A stretch of DNA of 64,000 nt from Bowmanella yangjiangensis (GTDB lineage Bacteria > Pseudomonadota > Gammaproteobacteria > Enterobacterales > Alteromonadaceae), in the NCBI RefSeq assembly GCF_017255015.1, contig NZ_JAFKCS010000006.1, forward strand, positions 1 through 64,000, read 5' to 3'. A program made the translations under genes and the position numbers. Of this stretch, positions 16,823-24,658 are shown in pieces; positions within the stretch are counted from its first letter, which is position 1; each line of letters opens with the position of its first letter. The notes beneath the pieces are model-generated. The model did not search any database. It was not told where the DNA came from and saw only the letters and a program-made list of their open reading frames with translations.

Positions 16823-17845
16823 TTATAAACTCCTTAGCTTCCTCACAGATACATCTATCTGTGGCAAAATACCTTCAAGTTCGCCGAATCTGGATAGATG
16901 TTGGACAACATACTTGGCGTAATCACTATTCCCCAGACAAGGTATTCGAGTTTTGTCATTTGCATAATTTGCAGCGTTAAGTACATGAAAAAACTCGGCG
17001 TCTTTGACATGTCCTTTATCCCTTGTATCCAGTGAGAGCTCCGCTACGGCTTGAATACAAGTATCACGACTAAAACGCCGATATCCTTTATATGCAAACA
17101 GCTCTTCTACGTAGCGATCACTTCTTTGTATAAATTTGTTGATAAGCTCGTGAAATAAGACATTGATATCTGGCTTTTCTAACACCAGTAAAAAGGAAGT
17201 TTCCTTATTTTCAGGTAATTGGCTTACCTCGTGGAAAACTAAACGGCCCTCAATAAGTACCTGATTACCTGAACGTTTTTCAATATGTAAAAAACGAATA
17301 TAATGACCATCAAAATAGATCTTGTCTGACAGCATTCTGGCTGATTTAGAAAAGACTGAGATACTTTTTTGTCTATGCTTACTCTGCAGCCTATTTGCAT
17401 GCCTGGACATTAACGGTAAGTCCTGATGGCTACTAAAAGGTGTTGCTGTTTTTCCACCAACGTTCAGTTTAAATAACTCACGTACTTCATGTTCACGAGC
17501 CTTTTTTATGGCTAAAAATATTGTTTGAACTAATTCCGAGGTTGGAATGTTTTTTTCAATTCGCCACTTTCTTCCGTAAACAATTTTCCTTTTACTCTGT
17601 TTTGAAATCTTTCTGTAATTGTCATATCCGACTATCCCAACCTGCACATATAATGCACCATTTTCTTCACCGACAAATATTGGAAAACGAGGATCAAAGG
17701 TACAATCGGCTGCAACTTTTTGAACAGTTTCCAATTTATGTTCATAGTCAAGGTAATGTTGAGGAATGCAGCAGTCCCCTGTTTTGAGTTTTACAATCGG
17801 GGCTTGCTGCATTGGCTTTTCCCCATCATTAAGTACGTACAGCAT
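16823..17845 (-). CDS. Unrecognised 340-residue protein in operon with DoxX
   Basis: I do not recognise this protein. It is basic and hydrophilic, lacks a signal peptide or membrane helices, and has features such as FPIFVGEENGALYVQVGIVG (residues 54-73) and a basic central part (about 140-170, rich in Arg, Lys and Ser). The start may be the Met at 17812 (MQQAPIVKLKTG), which has a GGGGA-type ribosome site; the upstream ATG at 17845 lacks one. It begins five bases after the doxX stop on the same strand, so the two are probably co-transcribed. Codon use is A+T-rich like its neighbours and unlike the moa operon next to it. Confidence 0.75.
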   Translation of the reverse strand: MLYVLNDGEKPMQQAPIVKLKTGDCCIPQHYLDYEHKLETVQKVAADCTFDPRFPIFVGEENGALYVQVGIVGYDNYRKISKQSKRKIVYGRKWRIEKNIPTSELVQTIFLAIKKAREHEVRELFKLNVGGKTATPFSSHQDLPLMSRHANRLQSKHRQKSISVFSKSARMLSDKIYFDGHYIRFLHIEKRSGNQVLIEGRLVFHEVSQLPENKETSFLLVLEKPDINVLFHELINKFIQRSDRYVEELFAYKGYRRFSRDTCIQAVAELSLDTRDKGHVKDAEFFHVLNAANYANDKTRIPCLGNSDYAKYVVQHLSRFGELEGILPQIDVSVRKLRSL

Positions 17846-17850
17846 CGGAA

Positions 17851-18342
17851 TTAATGAGTCTCACAGGCAAGAACATTCAGTTGACTGCGGTTTTTGTTAA
17901 TCTGTACTTTCAATAGCCTGTCAACAGAGAGCTTACCTGCTCCCCATACAACAACTTGAAGTAACAGCAGCCCCCAGATGATATGACCATTCAATGCTGC
18001 CGGGGCAATTTCTTCCAAACTAATGACAGCAACGACATTAACTATGCTCAATCCTATTGCACTAAAACGAGTAGCTAAGCCCAAAAAGAGCAGTACAGGT
18101 AAAATGATTTCGCCCACGGTTGCCAGATACGCGGCAATAACAAAGTTTAAAACTGGAACCTGATATTCGTATTCGAACAGAAAAAGCGTCGATTCCCAGT
18201 CATCCAACTTGGTTAAACCAGAAGAAAAAAAGATCCATCCAACATAAAACCTAGAAAATGCTAAAAACACACTTTGCAGCACATTAAAATGTTTTACGAA
18301 AGAGTCGTAGCCAATTAAAAACTTGCTTAAATAACTATTCAT
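17851..18342 (-). CDS. DoxX family inner-membrane protein
   Basis: The 163-residue protein has four hydrophobic helices and the DoxX signature FSRFYVGWIFFSSGLTKL near residues 30-47, followed by VGEIILPVLLFLGLATR. DoxX proteins are small integral membrane proteins with poorly defined redox or oxidoreductase roles. In many proteobacteria a doxX gene closes the bufferin operon (DUF2282-DUF692-DUF2063-DoxX). Here it lies on the opposite strand about 3 kb from bufABC, paired with an unknown gene, so the link to bufferin is inferred. Confidence 0.85.
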   Translation of the reverse strand: MNSYLSKFLIGYDSFVKHFNVLQSVFLAFSRFYVGWIFFSSGLTKLDDWESTLFLFEYEYQVPVLNFVIAAYLATVGEIILPVLLFLGLATRFSAIGLSIVNVVAVISLEEIAPAALNGHIIWGLLLLQVVVWGAGKLSVDRLLKVQINKNRSQLNVLACETH

Positions 18343-18989
18343 ATATACCCCCTATGGTTTACCAAAAATCACCTGTATTCAGTGAAAACATCACCGGACA
18401 TACGTTACCAATAACGGGTACCCCCTAGTCTGCCAATCGTACATATATTGCAACAAAGCGTCTCAGTGACATAAATTTAAGGGAAACACCAAAATAAACA
18501 TCGGCTCATGGAGAGTTTGAACAACGGCATCCTTAAATTTCCGAACCCTAAAGGCATCTTTTCAATCTTTCTTAACCCGTTGCAGACGCAAAACTGTTTG
18601 TTGTGCTTTTCAACTCTTTCTTTCCCCTAGGGGCCGCGAGTGCCGACGATACCTGGACAATTAATGCTTCACCTTGTCACCCAAGGCCATTGTTATATTT
18701 ACTGTGGTAACGAAAAGTATGTGGAATTAGCAACCGACTTTCTGGCAGTGGCAATGAAACGGAAGTGATTTGTGGCGTTGATTCGTTCAATTCGCTTAGT
18801 GAGCAACACCTCATCAATTGATTGCCAAATTTTATCCACATTGGCCGACCTGAAAATGTAAACAAGATGAGGCTCAACATCTTCAAGCCGGAAGTGACTC
18901 ATAAGCCGCCTTTCCCGGGCATTTAAGCGGGTAATCAGCGGTTACTTTATGCATTAGGTTAACCTGGAGTTTTCTCAAACTGCTTATGC
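18343..18989. other. 647-bp intergenic region without a supported gene
   Basis: The stretch between doxX and the NTF2-like gene is A+T-rich. A 67-codon minus-strand frame (18699-18902, starting MSHFRLEDVEP) has no family I recognise and is probably non-coding or a remnant. The segment 18405-18420 (TTACCAATAACGGGTA) resembles the NarL-type site before narG but with poor spacing. It presumably holds the doxX promoter. Confidence 0.4.
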
Positions 18990-19580
18990 TTATTGGAGGG
19001 GCATGAATTCATGCCCTCCCTTATCACTATCCCAGGTTACTGATATCACACACCAACGGTAACCATCATTGACTAGTTGAAAAGAGTTTATGCCTTTCGA
19101 ATAAGGTGCCGAGGCTGGCGACGTTCTGGATTCATATGCGCTGATAATAGTCGCTGAATGCCCTACTCTATAAACCTTCGACTCGGTTTCAGTTTCAAAA
19201 AAACCAATATCAGAGAACAGTTTTTTGTTTAGTTCAATGAAACGCTCTACCGTCATATCAACAATTCGATGACCGTCTTGGCCATGAAAAACAGGCTTAA
19301 TCATTGCGCTAGGTGCGAAAAGTTCGCGCATCAGTTTCCAATTCCTGCTGTCACCAGGATAACCAGAAACGATTTGATAGAGCACCTGGGCAAACTGTTC
19401 AGGTTCATAATGGACATCGGAAGAACCACAATAGGGGGCCGGAGCTACGGCTATTGGCTCTGCCATTATTTTACCAGGCAGTATAAGAATAATCAGACAA
19501 CTCATATGGCCAAAAACACTGCTAACTCGACACTTCTTCTCATTCCCAAAAAGACCAAACAACACATGCTTAGCTTTCAT
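18990..19580 (-). CDS. Secreted NTF2/SnoaL-like protein
   Basis: The 196-residue product has a hydrophobic segment (MSCLIILILPGKIMAEP, about residues 26-42) resembling a signal peptide, perhaps with the true start nearer to it. The remainder fits the SnoaL/NTF2-like cone fold: EQFAQVLYQIVSGYPGD, then RNWKLMRELFAPSA, VERFIELNKKLFSDIGFFE and the final strand YRWCVISVTWD. Such proteins bind small ligands or are enzymes of diverse kinds, so no specific function can be assigned. It lies alone on the minus strand, with a gap of about 260 A+T-rich bases before the plus-strand tlpA remnant. Confidence 0.7.
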   Translation of the reverse strand: MKAKHVLFGLFGNEKKCRVSSVFGHMSCLIILILPGKIMAEPIAVAPAPYCGSSDVHYEPEQFAQVLYQIVSGYPGDSRNWKLMRELFAPSAMIKPVFHGQDGHRIVDMTVERFIELNKKLFSDIGFFETETESKVYRVGHSATIISAYESRTSPASAPYSKGINSFQLVNDGYRWCVISVTWDSDKGGHEFMPLQ

Positions 19581-19782
19581 TTACCAGCCCCTTTAAAACA
19601 AAAAAACAACAAAGAAAATTATTCAAAAATTTTATTAAACTTTAAAAACCAAACGTCCAAAATTTAAAACCCCCCGTCCATAAAACACACCAAAACCCAC
19701 CCTTAAAGCAATTTTAAAATGCCTTGTTGACAAAACAAATTCAGAGCAATTAGAGTGAATCTAGAAGAATATTCTAGCCCAT

Positions 19783-19795
19783 TAGACAGGTATAC
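19783..19795. promoter_or_regulatory. TAGACAGGTATAC motif upstream of the TlpA-like gene
   Basis: TAGACAGGT followed by ATAC lies about 45 bases before the TlpA-like start. Its reverse complement, ACCTGTCTA, recurs at 26281-26288 (ACCTGTCTA with a final T variant) and 27293-27301, both near the TetR/AraC genes. It may be an operator for the TetR protein encoded at 25555-26139; this rests only on repeated occurrence. Confidence 0.3.
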
Positions 19796-19839
19796 CCCCC
19801 AACAAATTAACCCAACCATATTATTTTTAAGTAGAGATT

Positions 19840-20317
19840 ATGATGAAAAAACTTCTTTTACTGCTTTACGCAATGATGGGATTTCAGGTTCTGGCACAGG
19901 AGTCTGTATTGCCGGATAGGATGCCAAAGTGGGAACTCTACACGCAGGATGGCAAACTAGTGTCGTCAGAACAGTTTGCATTTCTGGGCAACATGGTGTC
20001 CATACTGCAAGCGGCTTCAGCCTGGACTGGATCGGTTAGCAGAGTTATATGCAGATAAAGGGCTGCAGGTTATTGCCGTTAGTTTATCGGAAAAAAATGG
20101 AGCTATGCCCCAATCTGTTCTGATAGAAAGAGGCTTGAAACTTAAAACCCTTATTGATGGTGACGATCTTGGATTACATAAATTTTCCATATCTGGAACA
20201 CCAACTACGGTATTTGTTTCTCCTGATGGAAAAATACTAGGCGCAACAATGCAATCTGACCCTGAAGATCCTCAATGGAATACAGTTGCAGAATACTTAA
20301 CTAATCTCCCTCGGTAA
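19840..20317 (+). pseudogene. TlpA-like thioredoxin, frameshifted
   Basis: The reading frame begins with a signal peptide (MMKKLLLLLYAMMGFQVLA) and the usual TlpA opening (KWELYTQDGKLVSSEQF). The thioredoxin core HFWATWCPYCKRLQPGLDRL with its CPYC motif, and the rest through GTPTTVFVSPDGKI, continue in the next frame. The segment normally between EQF and LHFW (about GKVVL) is missing, so a deletion of 3n+2 bases near 19973-19978 is more likely than a single-base sequencing error. It would have been a periplasmic thiol-disulfide protein, fitting the copper/cysteine theme of the following operon. Confidence 0.75.
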
Positions 20318-20326
20318 TATATGTCC

Positions 20327-20362
20327 AATGGTGAGTTAATCATTCTATTAAAACTCACCATT
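20327..20362 (+). terminator. Terminator after the TlpA-like gene
   Basis: AATGGTGAGTT (20327-20337) pairs perfectly with AACTCACCATT (20352-20362), followed by a short T-rich stretch. It separates the TlpA-like remnant from the YHS/bufferin operon. Confidence 0.6.
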
Positions 20363-20564
20363 TTCTAATCACTAGCATACCAATCTACTTTTCTCTATTT
20401 CTATTACTAAAACATACATAAACCCATCATTTGAAATGGACGATAGGTTTTAATAAAAAGACTATTGAGTCATTTCATTCATAAAAAGCAAAGTAAATTA
20501 ACACTCAATGCTGCAACACTCGTTGGTCAGCAGAATAAATGGTTAAAATACTGAGGAACAAAAA

Positions 20565-21044
20565 ATGAAACTGACGAATATCACAAAAGCTCTTTTCCTG
20601 GCCGCTGGCATGGCTACATCAACATTATCCTTCGCTGCGGACATTGGCATGAATGCTGACGCTAATGACATTGCCATCAAGGGATATGACACCGTTGCAT
20701 ATTTCACAAAGGGTAAGGCAGTACAAGGCTCCAACAAGTTCACCGCAACACATAAAGGCGCTATCTATCACTTTTCATCGGCAGAAAACCGTGATCTATT
20801 CCGCAGTGCGCCAGAACGTTACGCTCCGCAGTTTGGTGGCTACTGTGCAATGGGTGTAGCCCTGGAGAAAAAACTGGATACCGATCCGACCGCATTCAAG
20901 GTTGTTGATGGAAAACTGTACTTGAATCTCAACAAAACAGTTCAGCAAAAGTGGATGACTGACATTCCTGGATACATTAATTCAGCAGAAAACATTTGGG
21001 TCGACATAAAGCGCAAAGATGCTGAAGTGTTAAACGCAGATTAA
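20565..21044 (+). CDS. Secreted YHS-domain protein
   Basis: The 159 residues begin with a clear signal peptide (to about SFAAD, residue 26). The YHS domain spans about residues 38-90: IKGYDTVAYFTKGKAVQGS, then FTATHKGAIYHFSSAENRDLF and YAPQFGGYCAMGVA. YHS proteins are associated with heavy metals, copper in particular, in many bacteria. It is the first gene of a run (YHS, thioredoxin, bufA, bufB, bufC) with gaps of 12-31 bases, so it likely shares their promoter. A periplasmic copper-handling role is inferred from domain and neighbours. Confidence 0.85.
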   Translation: MKLTNITKALFLAAGMATSTLSFAADIGMNADANDIAIKGYDTVAYFTKGKAVQGSNKFTATHKGAIYHFSSAENRDLFRSAPERYAPQFGGYCAMGVALEKKLDTDPTAFKVVDGKLYLNLNKTVQQKWMTDIPGYINSAENIWVDIKRKDAEVLNAD

Positions 21045-21075
21045 TCTAGTCAACCAACGACTAAGGAGCAAAAGA

Positions 21076-21399
21076 ATGCGAGAGATCACAAGTTACGAAG
21101 AGTTTAAGACTCTATCTGCTGAGCGCAATCAGCTATTGGTTTATTTAACTGCAAGCTGGTGCGGCCCATGTAAGAGCTTTTCCCCCGTGATGGAAAAAGT
21201 ATCGGATGCATTTACCAGTATTTTAACAACGGTCAAAGTAGACGTAGATAAGATACCGGAAGTATCCGCAAACTTTAAAGTGCGTTCTGTTCCAACCTTA
21301 CTTATGGTGGAAAATGGTAACGCCGTCGAAGGTATGGTTGGAACTCAATCCTATGAAACAGTAAGTCGTTGGTTGATGAGCAACGTTCTTGTTTACTAA
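21076..21399 (+). CDS. Thioredoxin, CGPC type
   Basis: A 107-residue thioredoxin-fold protein with the active site ASWCGPCK (Cys29 and Cys32) and the cis-proline region VRSVPTLL near residue 75. It lacks a signal peptide and so should act in the cytoplasm, where the bufferin precursor is modified. It is preceded by an AAGGAG site and lies 31 bases after the YHS gene and 24 before bufA. A role in keeping the precursor cysteines reduced for the MNIO enzyme is plausible but inferred. Confidence 0.9.
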   Translation: MREITSYEEFKTLSAERNQLLVYLTASWCGPCKSFSPVMEKVSDAFTSILTTVKVDVDKIPEVSANFKVRSVPTLLMVENGNAVEGMVGTQSYETVSRWLMSNVLVY

Positions 21400-21423
21400 C
21401 CATAGTTATTTGGAGTTAATCGT

Positions 21424-21708
21424 ATGAATAACAAACTATTAGTTGGAGCGGCGTTAACAGCAGTTTTAGCTGCTGGATTTACTGCCCCAGCTCAGGCATC
21501 TGGTAAAGAAAAATGCTACGGCATTTCCAAAGCCGGTCAAAATGACTGTGGCAACTTGGCAGGCACGCACTCTTGTGCCGGTCAGTCAACCATCGACAAT
21601 GATCCGGGGGAATGGAAATTGGTCGCCAAAGGCACCTGTAAAGATCTGGGTGGCATGTTAAAGGATGAAGCGAAGCAAAAGTATAAGGCCTCGCAAAAAA
21701 ACTCGTAG
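21424..21708 (+). CDS. bufA: Bufferin precursor, DUF2282 family
   Basis: The 94-residue protein has a signal peptide of about 25 residues (ending APAQA) and a short mature part with exactly four cysteines, Cys31, Cys42, Cys51 and Cys72, in KEKCYGISKAGQNDC, HSCAG and KGTCKDL. This is the pattern of DUF2282 bufferins, exported ribosomal peptides in which cysteines are converted to copper-binding thiooxazole heterocycles by an MNIO enzyme. The next two genes encode that enzyme (DUF692) and its partner (DUF2063). The family identification is firm; the modification is known from studied relatives. Confidence 0.9.
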   Translation: MNNKLLVGAALTAVLAAGFTAPAQASGKEKCYGISKAGQNDCGNLAGTHSCAGQSTIDNDPGEWKLVAKGTCKDLGGMLKDEAKQKYKASQKNS

Positions 21709-21734
21709 CTCTTGGGGTATAAAGGAGTGTCCAA

Positions 21735-22610
21735 ATGAATTCGCGTAAATTACCTGCACAGCAACCGCTGATTGGTGTTGGTTTGCGACATCCTCACTTA
21801 AAGGAGGCACTGGACACTCCTTCTCAATTGGATTTTGTCGAGGTTCACTCTGAAAATTACTTTGCTCAGGGTGGCCCTCTACACGCTCAACTTGAACACA
21901 TTGCTCATCATTATCCACTGAGTTTGCACAGCACAGCAATGGGTGTTGGTTCAGCAACACCGATGCACGACGATTACCTGAATAAACTCAGTCATTTAAT
22001 TGAGTTAACAAATCCTATCTTAGTATCTGATCATGCCGCTTTCTGTTGGGGAAGTATTAATGGTGCCCCTGTACATAGTGGTGACTTATTACCCTTGGTG
22101 TACAACCAGGAAAATTTGCAAATAATGGTTCGCAATCTGGATCGTATACAGCAACAGCTAGGACGGGCCGTACACATCGAAAACCTGTCTACATACCTGA
22201 CCTTGCCAGGTTCAACGATGACAGAACTTGAGTTTCTATTGTGTTTACATGAGCGTACTCAATGTGGTTTGCTCGTGGATCTTAATAACATATTGGTTAA
22301 CGCATTCAATGCAAAAGACGAGTCCCCTCTCGAAACAGGCATACATTGGATAAAGTCCATTCCCCATAATGTCATCAAAGAAATTCATCTCGCGGGATTC
22401 AGCTCGCCTATCTTGGGAAACATGGCCGTTGATGACCATGCCTGCGCCGTATCTGAAACCTGTTGGTCGCTGTATGCTGCCACCATTGCTCATCATGGTG
22501 CCATTCCCACACTTATAGAATGGGACAACGCACTGCCTGAATGGCAGGTTCTGGTAAACCAAGCAATGCATGCAAGAACCATTGCTTATGAGGTTTTAAA
22601 CCATGGATAA
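21735..22610 (+). CDS. bufB: Multinuclear iron-dependent oxidase (MNIO, DUF692)
   Basis: BufB enzymes are TIM-barrel proteins with two or three iron ions that oxidise cysteines of the BufA precursor. The 291 residues contain the expected ligand-bearing segments: GVGLRHPHL, FVEVHSENYF near residue 40, LSLHSTAMGVGS near residue 62, SDHAAFCW, HIENLSTYL, LLVDLNNILVNAFN, EIHLAGFS and the closing TLIEWDN. All look intact. It has an AAAGGAG site and starts 26 bases after bufA; bufC overlaps its end by eight bases. Symbol given by family and context. Confidence 0.93.
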   Translation: MNSRKLPAQQPLIGVGLRHPHLKEALDTPSQLDFVEVHSENYFAQGGPLHAQLEHIAHHYPLSLHSTAMGVGSATPMHDDYLNKLSHLIELTNPILVSDHAAFCWGSINGAPVHSGDLLPLVYNQENLQIMVRNLDRIQQQLGRAVHIENLSTYLTLPGSTMTELEFLLCLHERTQCGLLVDLNNILVNAFNAKDESPLETGIHWIKSIPHNVIKEIHLAGFSSPILGNMAVDDHACAVSETCWSLYAATIAHHGAIPTLIEWDNALPEWQVLVNQAMHARTIAYEVLNHG

Positions 22611-23370
22611 CCTGAATCAAATGCAACATCAATTACTTACTGATATCTTCAAGCCTCAACCAAACAGCATCTTTGATGCGAACGGATTGGCCATATACCA
22701 GGCAAACTTACGTGCCACAGCAAAACGCGCTCTTAGTATTACTTTTCCCACGGTCAATCAGCTAATTGGCTCAGAGCTACTGGGGTATTTTGCTGATAGG
22801 CTGCTGGCTTCAGAGTTACCTTATCATGGTGACTGGGCACTTTGGGGGAAAACACTACCTACAATAATGAAAGGCCATCCCGCTCTTGCAAATTACCCAT
22901 TCGTTGTGGATTGCGCCGAACTTGATTACCAATGTCATCAATTGTTAAGACAGCAAGACGTTAGCTTTATTCATAGCACGCTATCGCTACTGCACGAATA
23001 CTCACCTGAGACATTGTTCTTACGCCTTAACCCAACTCTCTATTTAATGACGTCAGAGTACCCCATTGTCGACATTCGCAGCGCACATATGCTGTCTTCC
23101 ACTAAACAGCGACAAACTGCACTCCGTCAGATTGTCGAAAATACACAACCTTCTATGCAGTTCCACGTCATGGCTTATAAGAATGGCAGAAATTTACAAG
23201 TTTCTTCTATCTCAAAGCTCCATTTTGACTGGCTCACACTGATCGGAGAACATTCAATCGATACGGCTTTGAATAAAATATCCAATACGGAATTCTCTTT
23301 TCAAAATTGGTTACTGACCGCCTTGCAAGAAAACATAATACTTGAAGTTAATCATTCTGCATCAAAATAA
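22603..23370 (+). CDS. bufC: Bufferin partner protein, DUF2063 family
   Basis: The 255-residue protein begins with the DUF2063 (HvfC/BufC N-terminal) domain: IYQANLRATAKRALSITFPTV near residues 28-48 (key residues Tyr-x-x-Asn-x-Arg), then LIGSELLGYFADRL and HPALANYPFVVDCAELDY. BufC is thought to recruit the precursor to the MNIO enzyme. It overlaps bufB by eight bases, a coupling usual in these operons. The C-terminal half is variable. It is the last gene of the operon; the next genes are on the other strand. Confidence 0.9.
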   Translation: MDNLNQMQHQLLTDIFKPQPNSIFDANGLAIYQANLRATAKRALSITFPTVNQLIGSELLGYFADRLLASELPYHGDWALWGKTLPTIMKGHPALANYPFVVDCAELDYQCHQLLRQQDVSFIHSTLSLLHEYSPETLFLRLNPTLYLMTSEYPIVDIRSAHMLSSTKQRQTALRQIVENTQPSMQFHVMAYKNGRNLQVSSISKLHFDWLTLIGEHSIDTALNKISNTEFSFQNWLLTALQENIILEVNHSASK

Positions 23371-23446
23371 CAATAAAAAGGAGAAATTAAAAAAAGCGCC
23401 TCACCTTGAAACGCCAAAATAAATAGTAAACATTTAAAAAATCAAA

Positions 23447-23929
23447 CTAGGGTGTAAACTTAAATTCAATTCGATTACCACTTGGTTCTCTCACCATCAT
23501 ATGCTTAGCTGGGCCACCATATGCAATTTCAGGTGAAAATTCAATCACAACACCTGGCACCAACTTTAACTTCTCATAAAGATTATCCAAAGCCTCATAA
23601 CTTGTAACTGATATAGCCAAATGGTGTAAACCGACATTGTTTTTTCTATCAAAGCGTTGTGCAGTTAAAGGGTTATTCACTTGCCATAGTGAGATCATAA
23701 TATGACCATCACTAACGAAAGTTGATGGATACTTGGTATTTTCCCCTAAAAATGACCAACCTAAGGCCTCAGTAAAAAAACGTGTTGAAGCGCCTAGATC
23801 TGTCACTGACAAACCTAGATGGTCTAACCCTTGAGTTTGCACAATAGAATCACTATCTTCCGCAATTAAATCAACTGAAGTTAACATAGTTGCAGAGATT
23901 AAAAACACAACAAAAAGTTTATTTTTCAT
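23447..23929 (-). CDS. Secreted VOC (glyoxalase-like) protein
   Basis: I start at ATG 23929 (MKNKLFVVFLISATML), preceded by an AAAGGTAA site, giving 160 residues; the frame is open eight codons further. A signal peptide covers about 22 residues. The VOC fold follows: GLDHLGLSVTDL, FFTEALGWSFLGE, GLHHLAISV and the end MVREPSGNRIEFKF, with candidate metal ligands His and Glu in these strands. A secreted VOC protein is unusual because most are cytoplasmic. It is followed downstream, across two dozen bases, by the PagL-like gene upstream of it on the same strand. Confidence 0.8.
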   Translation of the reverse strand: MKNKLFVVFLISATMLTSVDLIAEDSDSIVQTQGLDHLGLSVTDLGASTRFFTEALGWSFLGENTKYPSTFVSDGHIMISLWQVNNPLTAQRFDRKNNVGLHHLAISVTSYEALDNLYEKLKLVPGVVIEFSPEIAYGGPAKHMMVREPSGNRIEFKFTP

Positions 23930-23956
23930 AGCATTACCTTTATAAATTTTCAATTA

Positions 23957-24490
23957 CTAAAATTTCTTAGCGATAGATACTGCAATAAAATCCAAACCAG
24001 GGTTTGGTTTTTTAAATCCAGCATTGGAATAGTGGAAATACCTTATAGAAAAGGTATATTCATGTTGAGAGCCATACTTGTATACAATACCTATCCTATC
24101 CTCAAACTGATAATGCGTGCTCACGTTTTTACCGGCGAATTGCGTATCATTGAGTAAAGAAACCCCGACTCCAACTTCAAATAGAACAGGGCTATTATTG
24201 AGCAATCCCATTTCGTAACGAAAAACAGGAGATAAAGATAGGACAAAATTTTTGTCATGTTTATTTTGTTCACCATACTCCCAAAAGTTAACACTGGACT
24301 CAAAATACACATCGAATAAAGATGTATACTCATCAAGGAAATCCCCGTGAATTTGATAGGCAAACTTTATTCCTTCAACATTTCCCTCACCGCGAATATA
24401 GTCAATGGAAAAATATTTACCAGAAAGCTGATTTGCGGGCAAATAAGAAGGAATAAAAAGCAGAGAAATTAAAAAAGTATTTTTGAACAT
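23957..24490 (-). CDS. PagL-like lipid A 3-O-deacylase
   Basis: A 177-residue outer-membrane protein (starting MFKNTFLISLLFIPSYLPAN, a signal peptide) with alternating beta strands. The C-terminal active-site motif RYFHYSNAG gives His153 and Ser155, followed by KPNPGLDF, exactly the PagL pattern (His-Ser catalytic pair). PagL removes a 3-O acyl chain from lipid A and alters the outer surface. The start is moved from an upstream TTG to ATG 24490. It probably forms a unit with the secreted VOC gene 27 bases downstream. Confidence 0.8.
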   Translation of the reverse strand: MFKNTFLISLLFIPSYLPANQLSGKYFSIDYIRGEGNVEGIKFAYQIHGDFLDEYTSLFDVYFESSVNFWEYGEQNKHDKNFVLSLSPVFRYEMGLLNNSPVLFEVGVGVSLLNDTQFAGKNVSTHYQFEDRIGIVYKYGSQHEYTFSIRYFHYSNAGFKKPNPGLDFIAVSIAKKF

Positions 24491-24658
24491 CAAACTCAAC
24501 CACAAGATTTAATAAGTTGAGTTTACCATCTAGAGAAAAAGCAAATTATCCAGCCGTATTACTTTTCTAACCATTAATCCAAAACGGATGATATGAATGA
24601 AAATTTATTCAAAAGGAAATTTAAACTATTAATCAAAAGAATTGAGGGGAAAATGAAG

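Noticed and set aside
18699-18902. A 67-codon minus-strand frame between doxX and the NTF2-like gene
   Set aside because: I considered a transposase fragment, but no catalytic motif or terminal repeat is visible.
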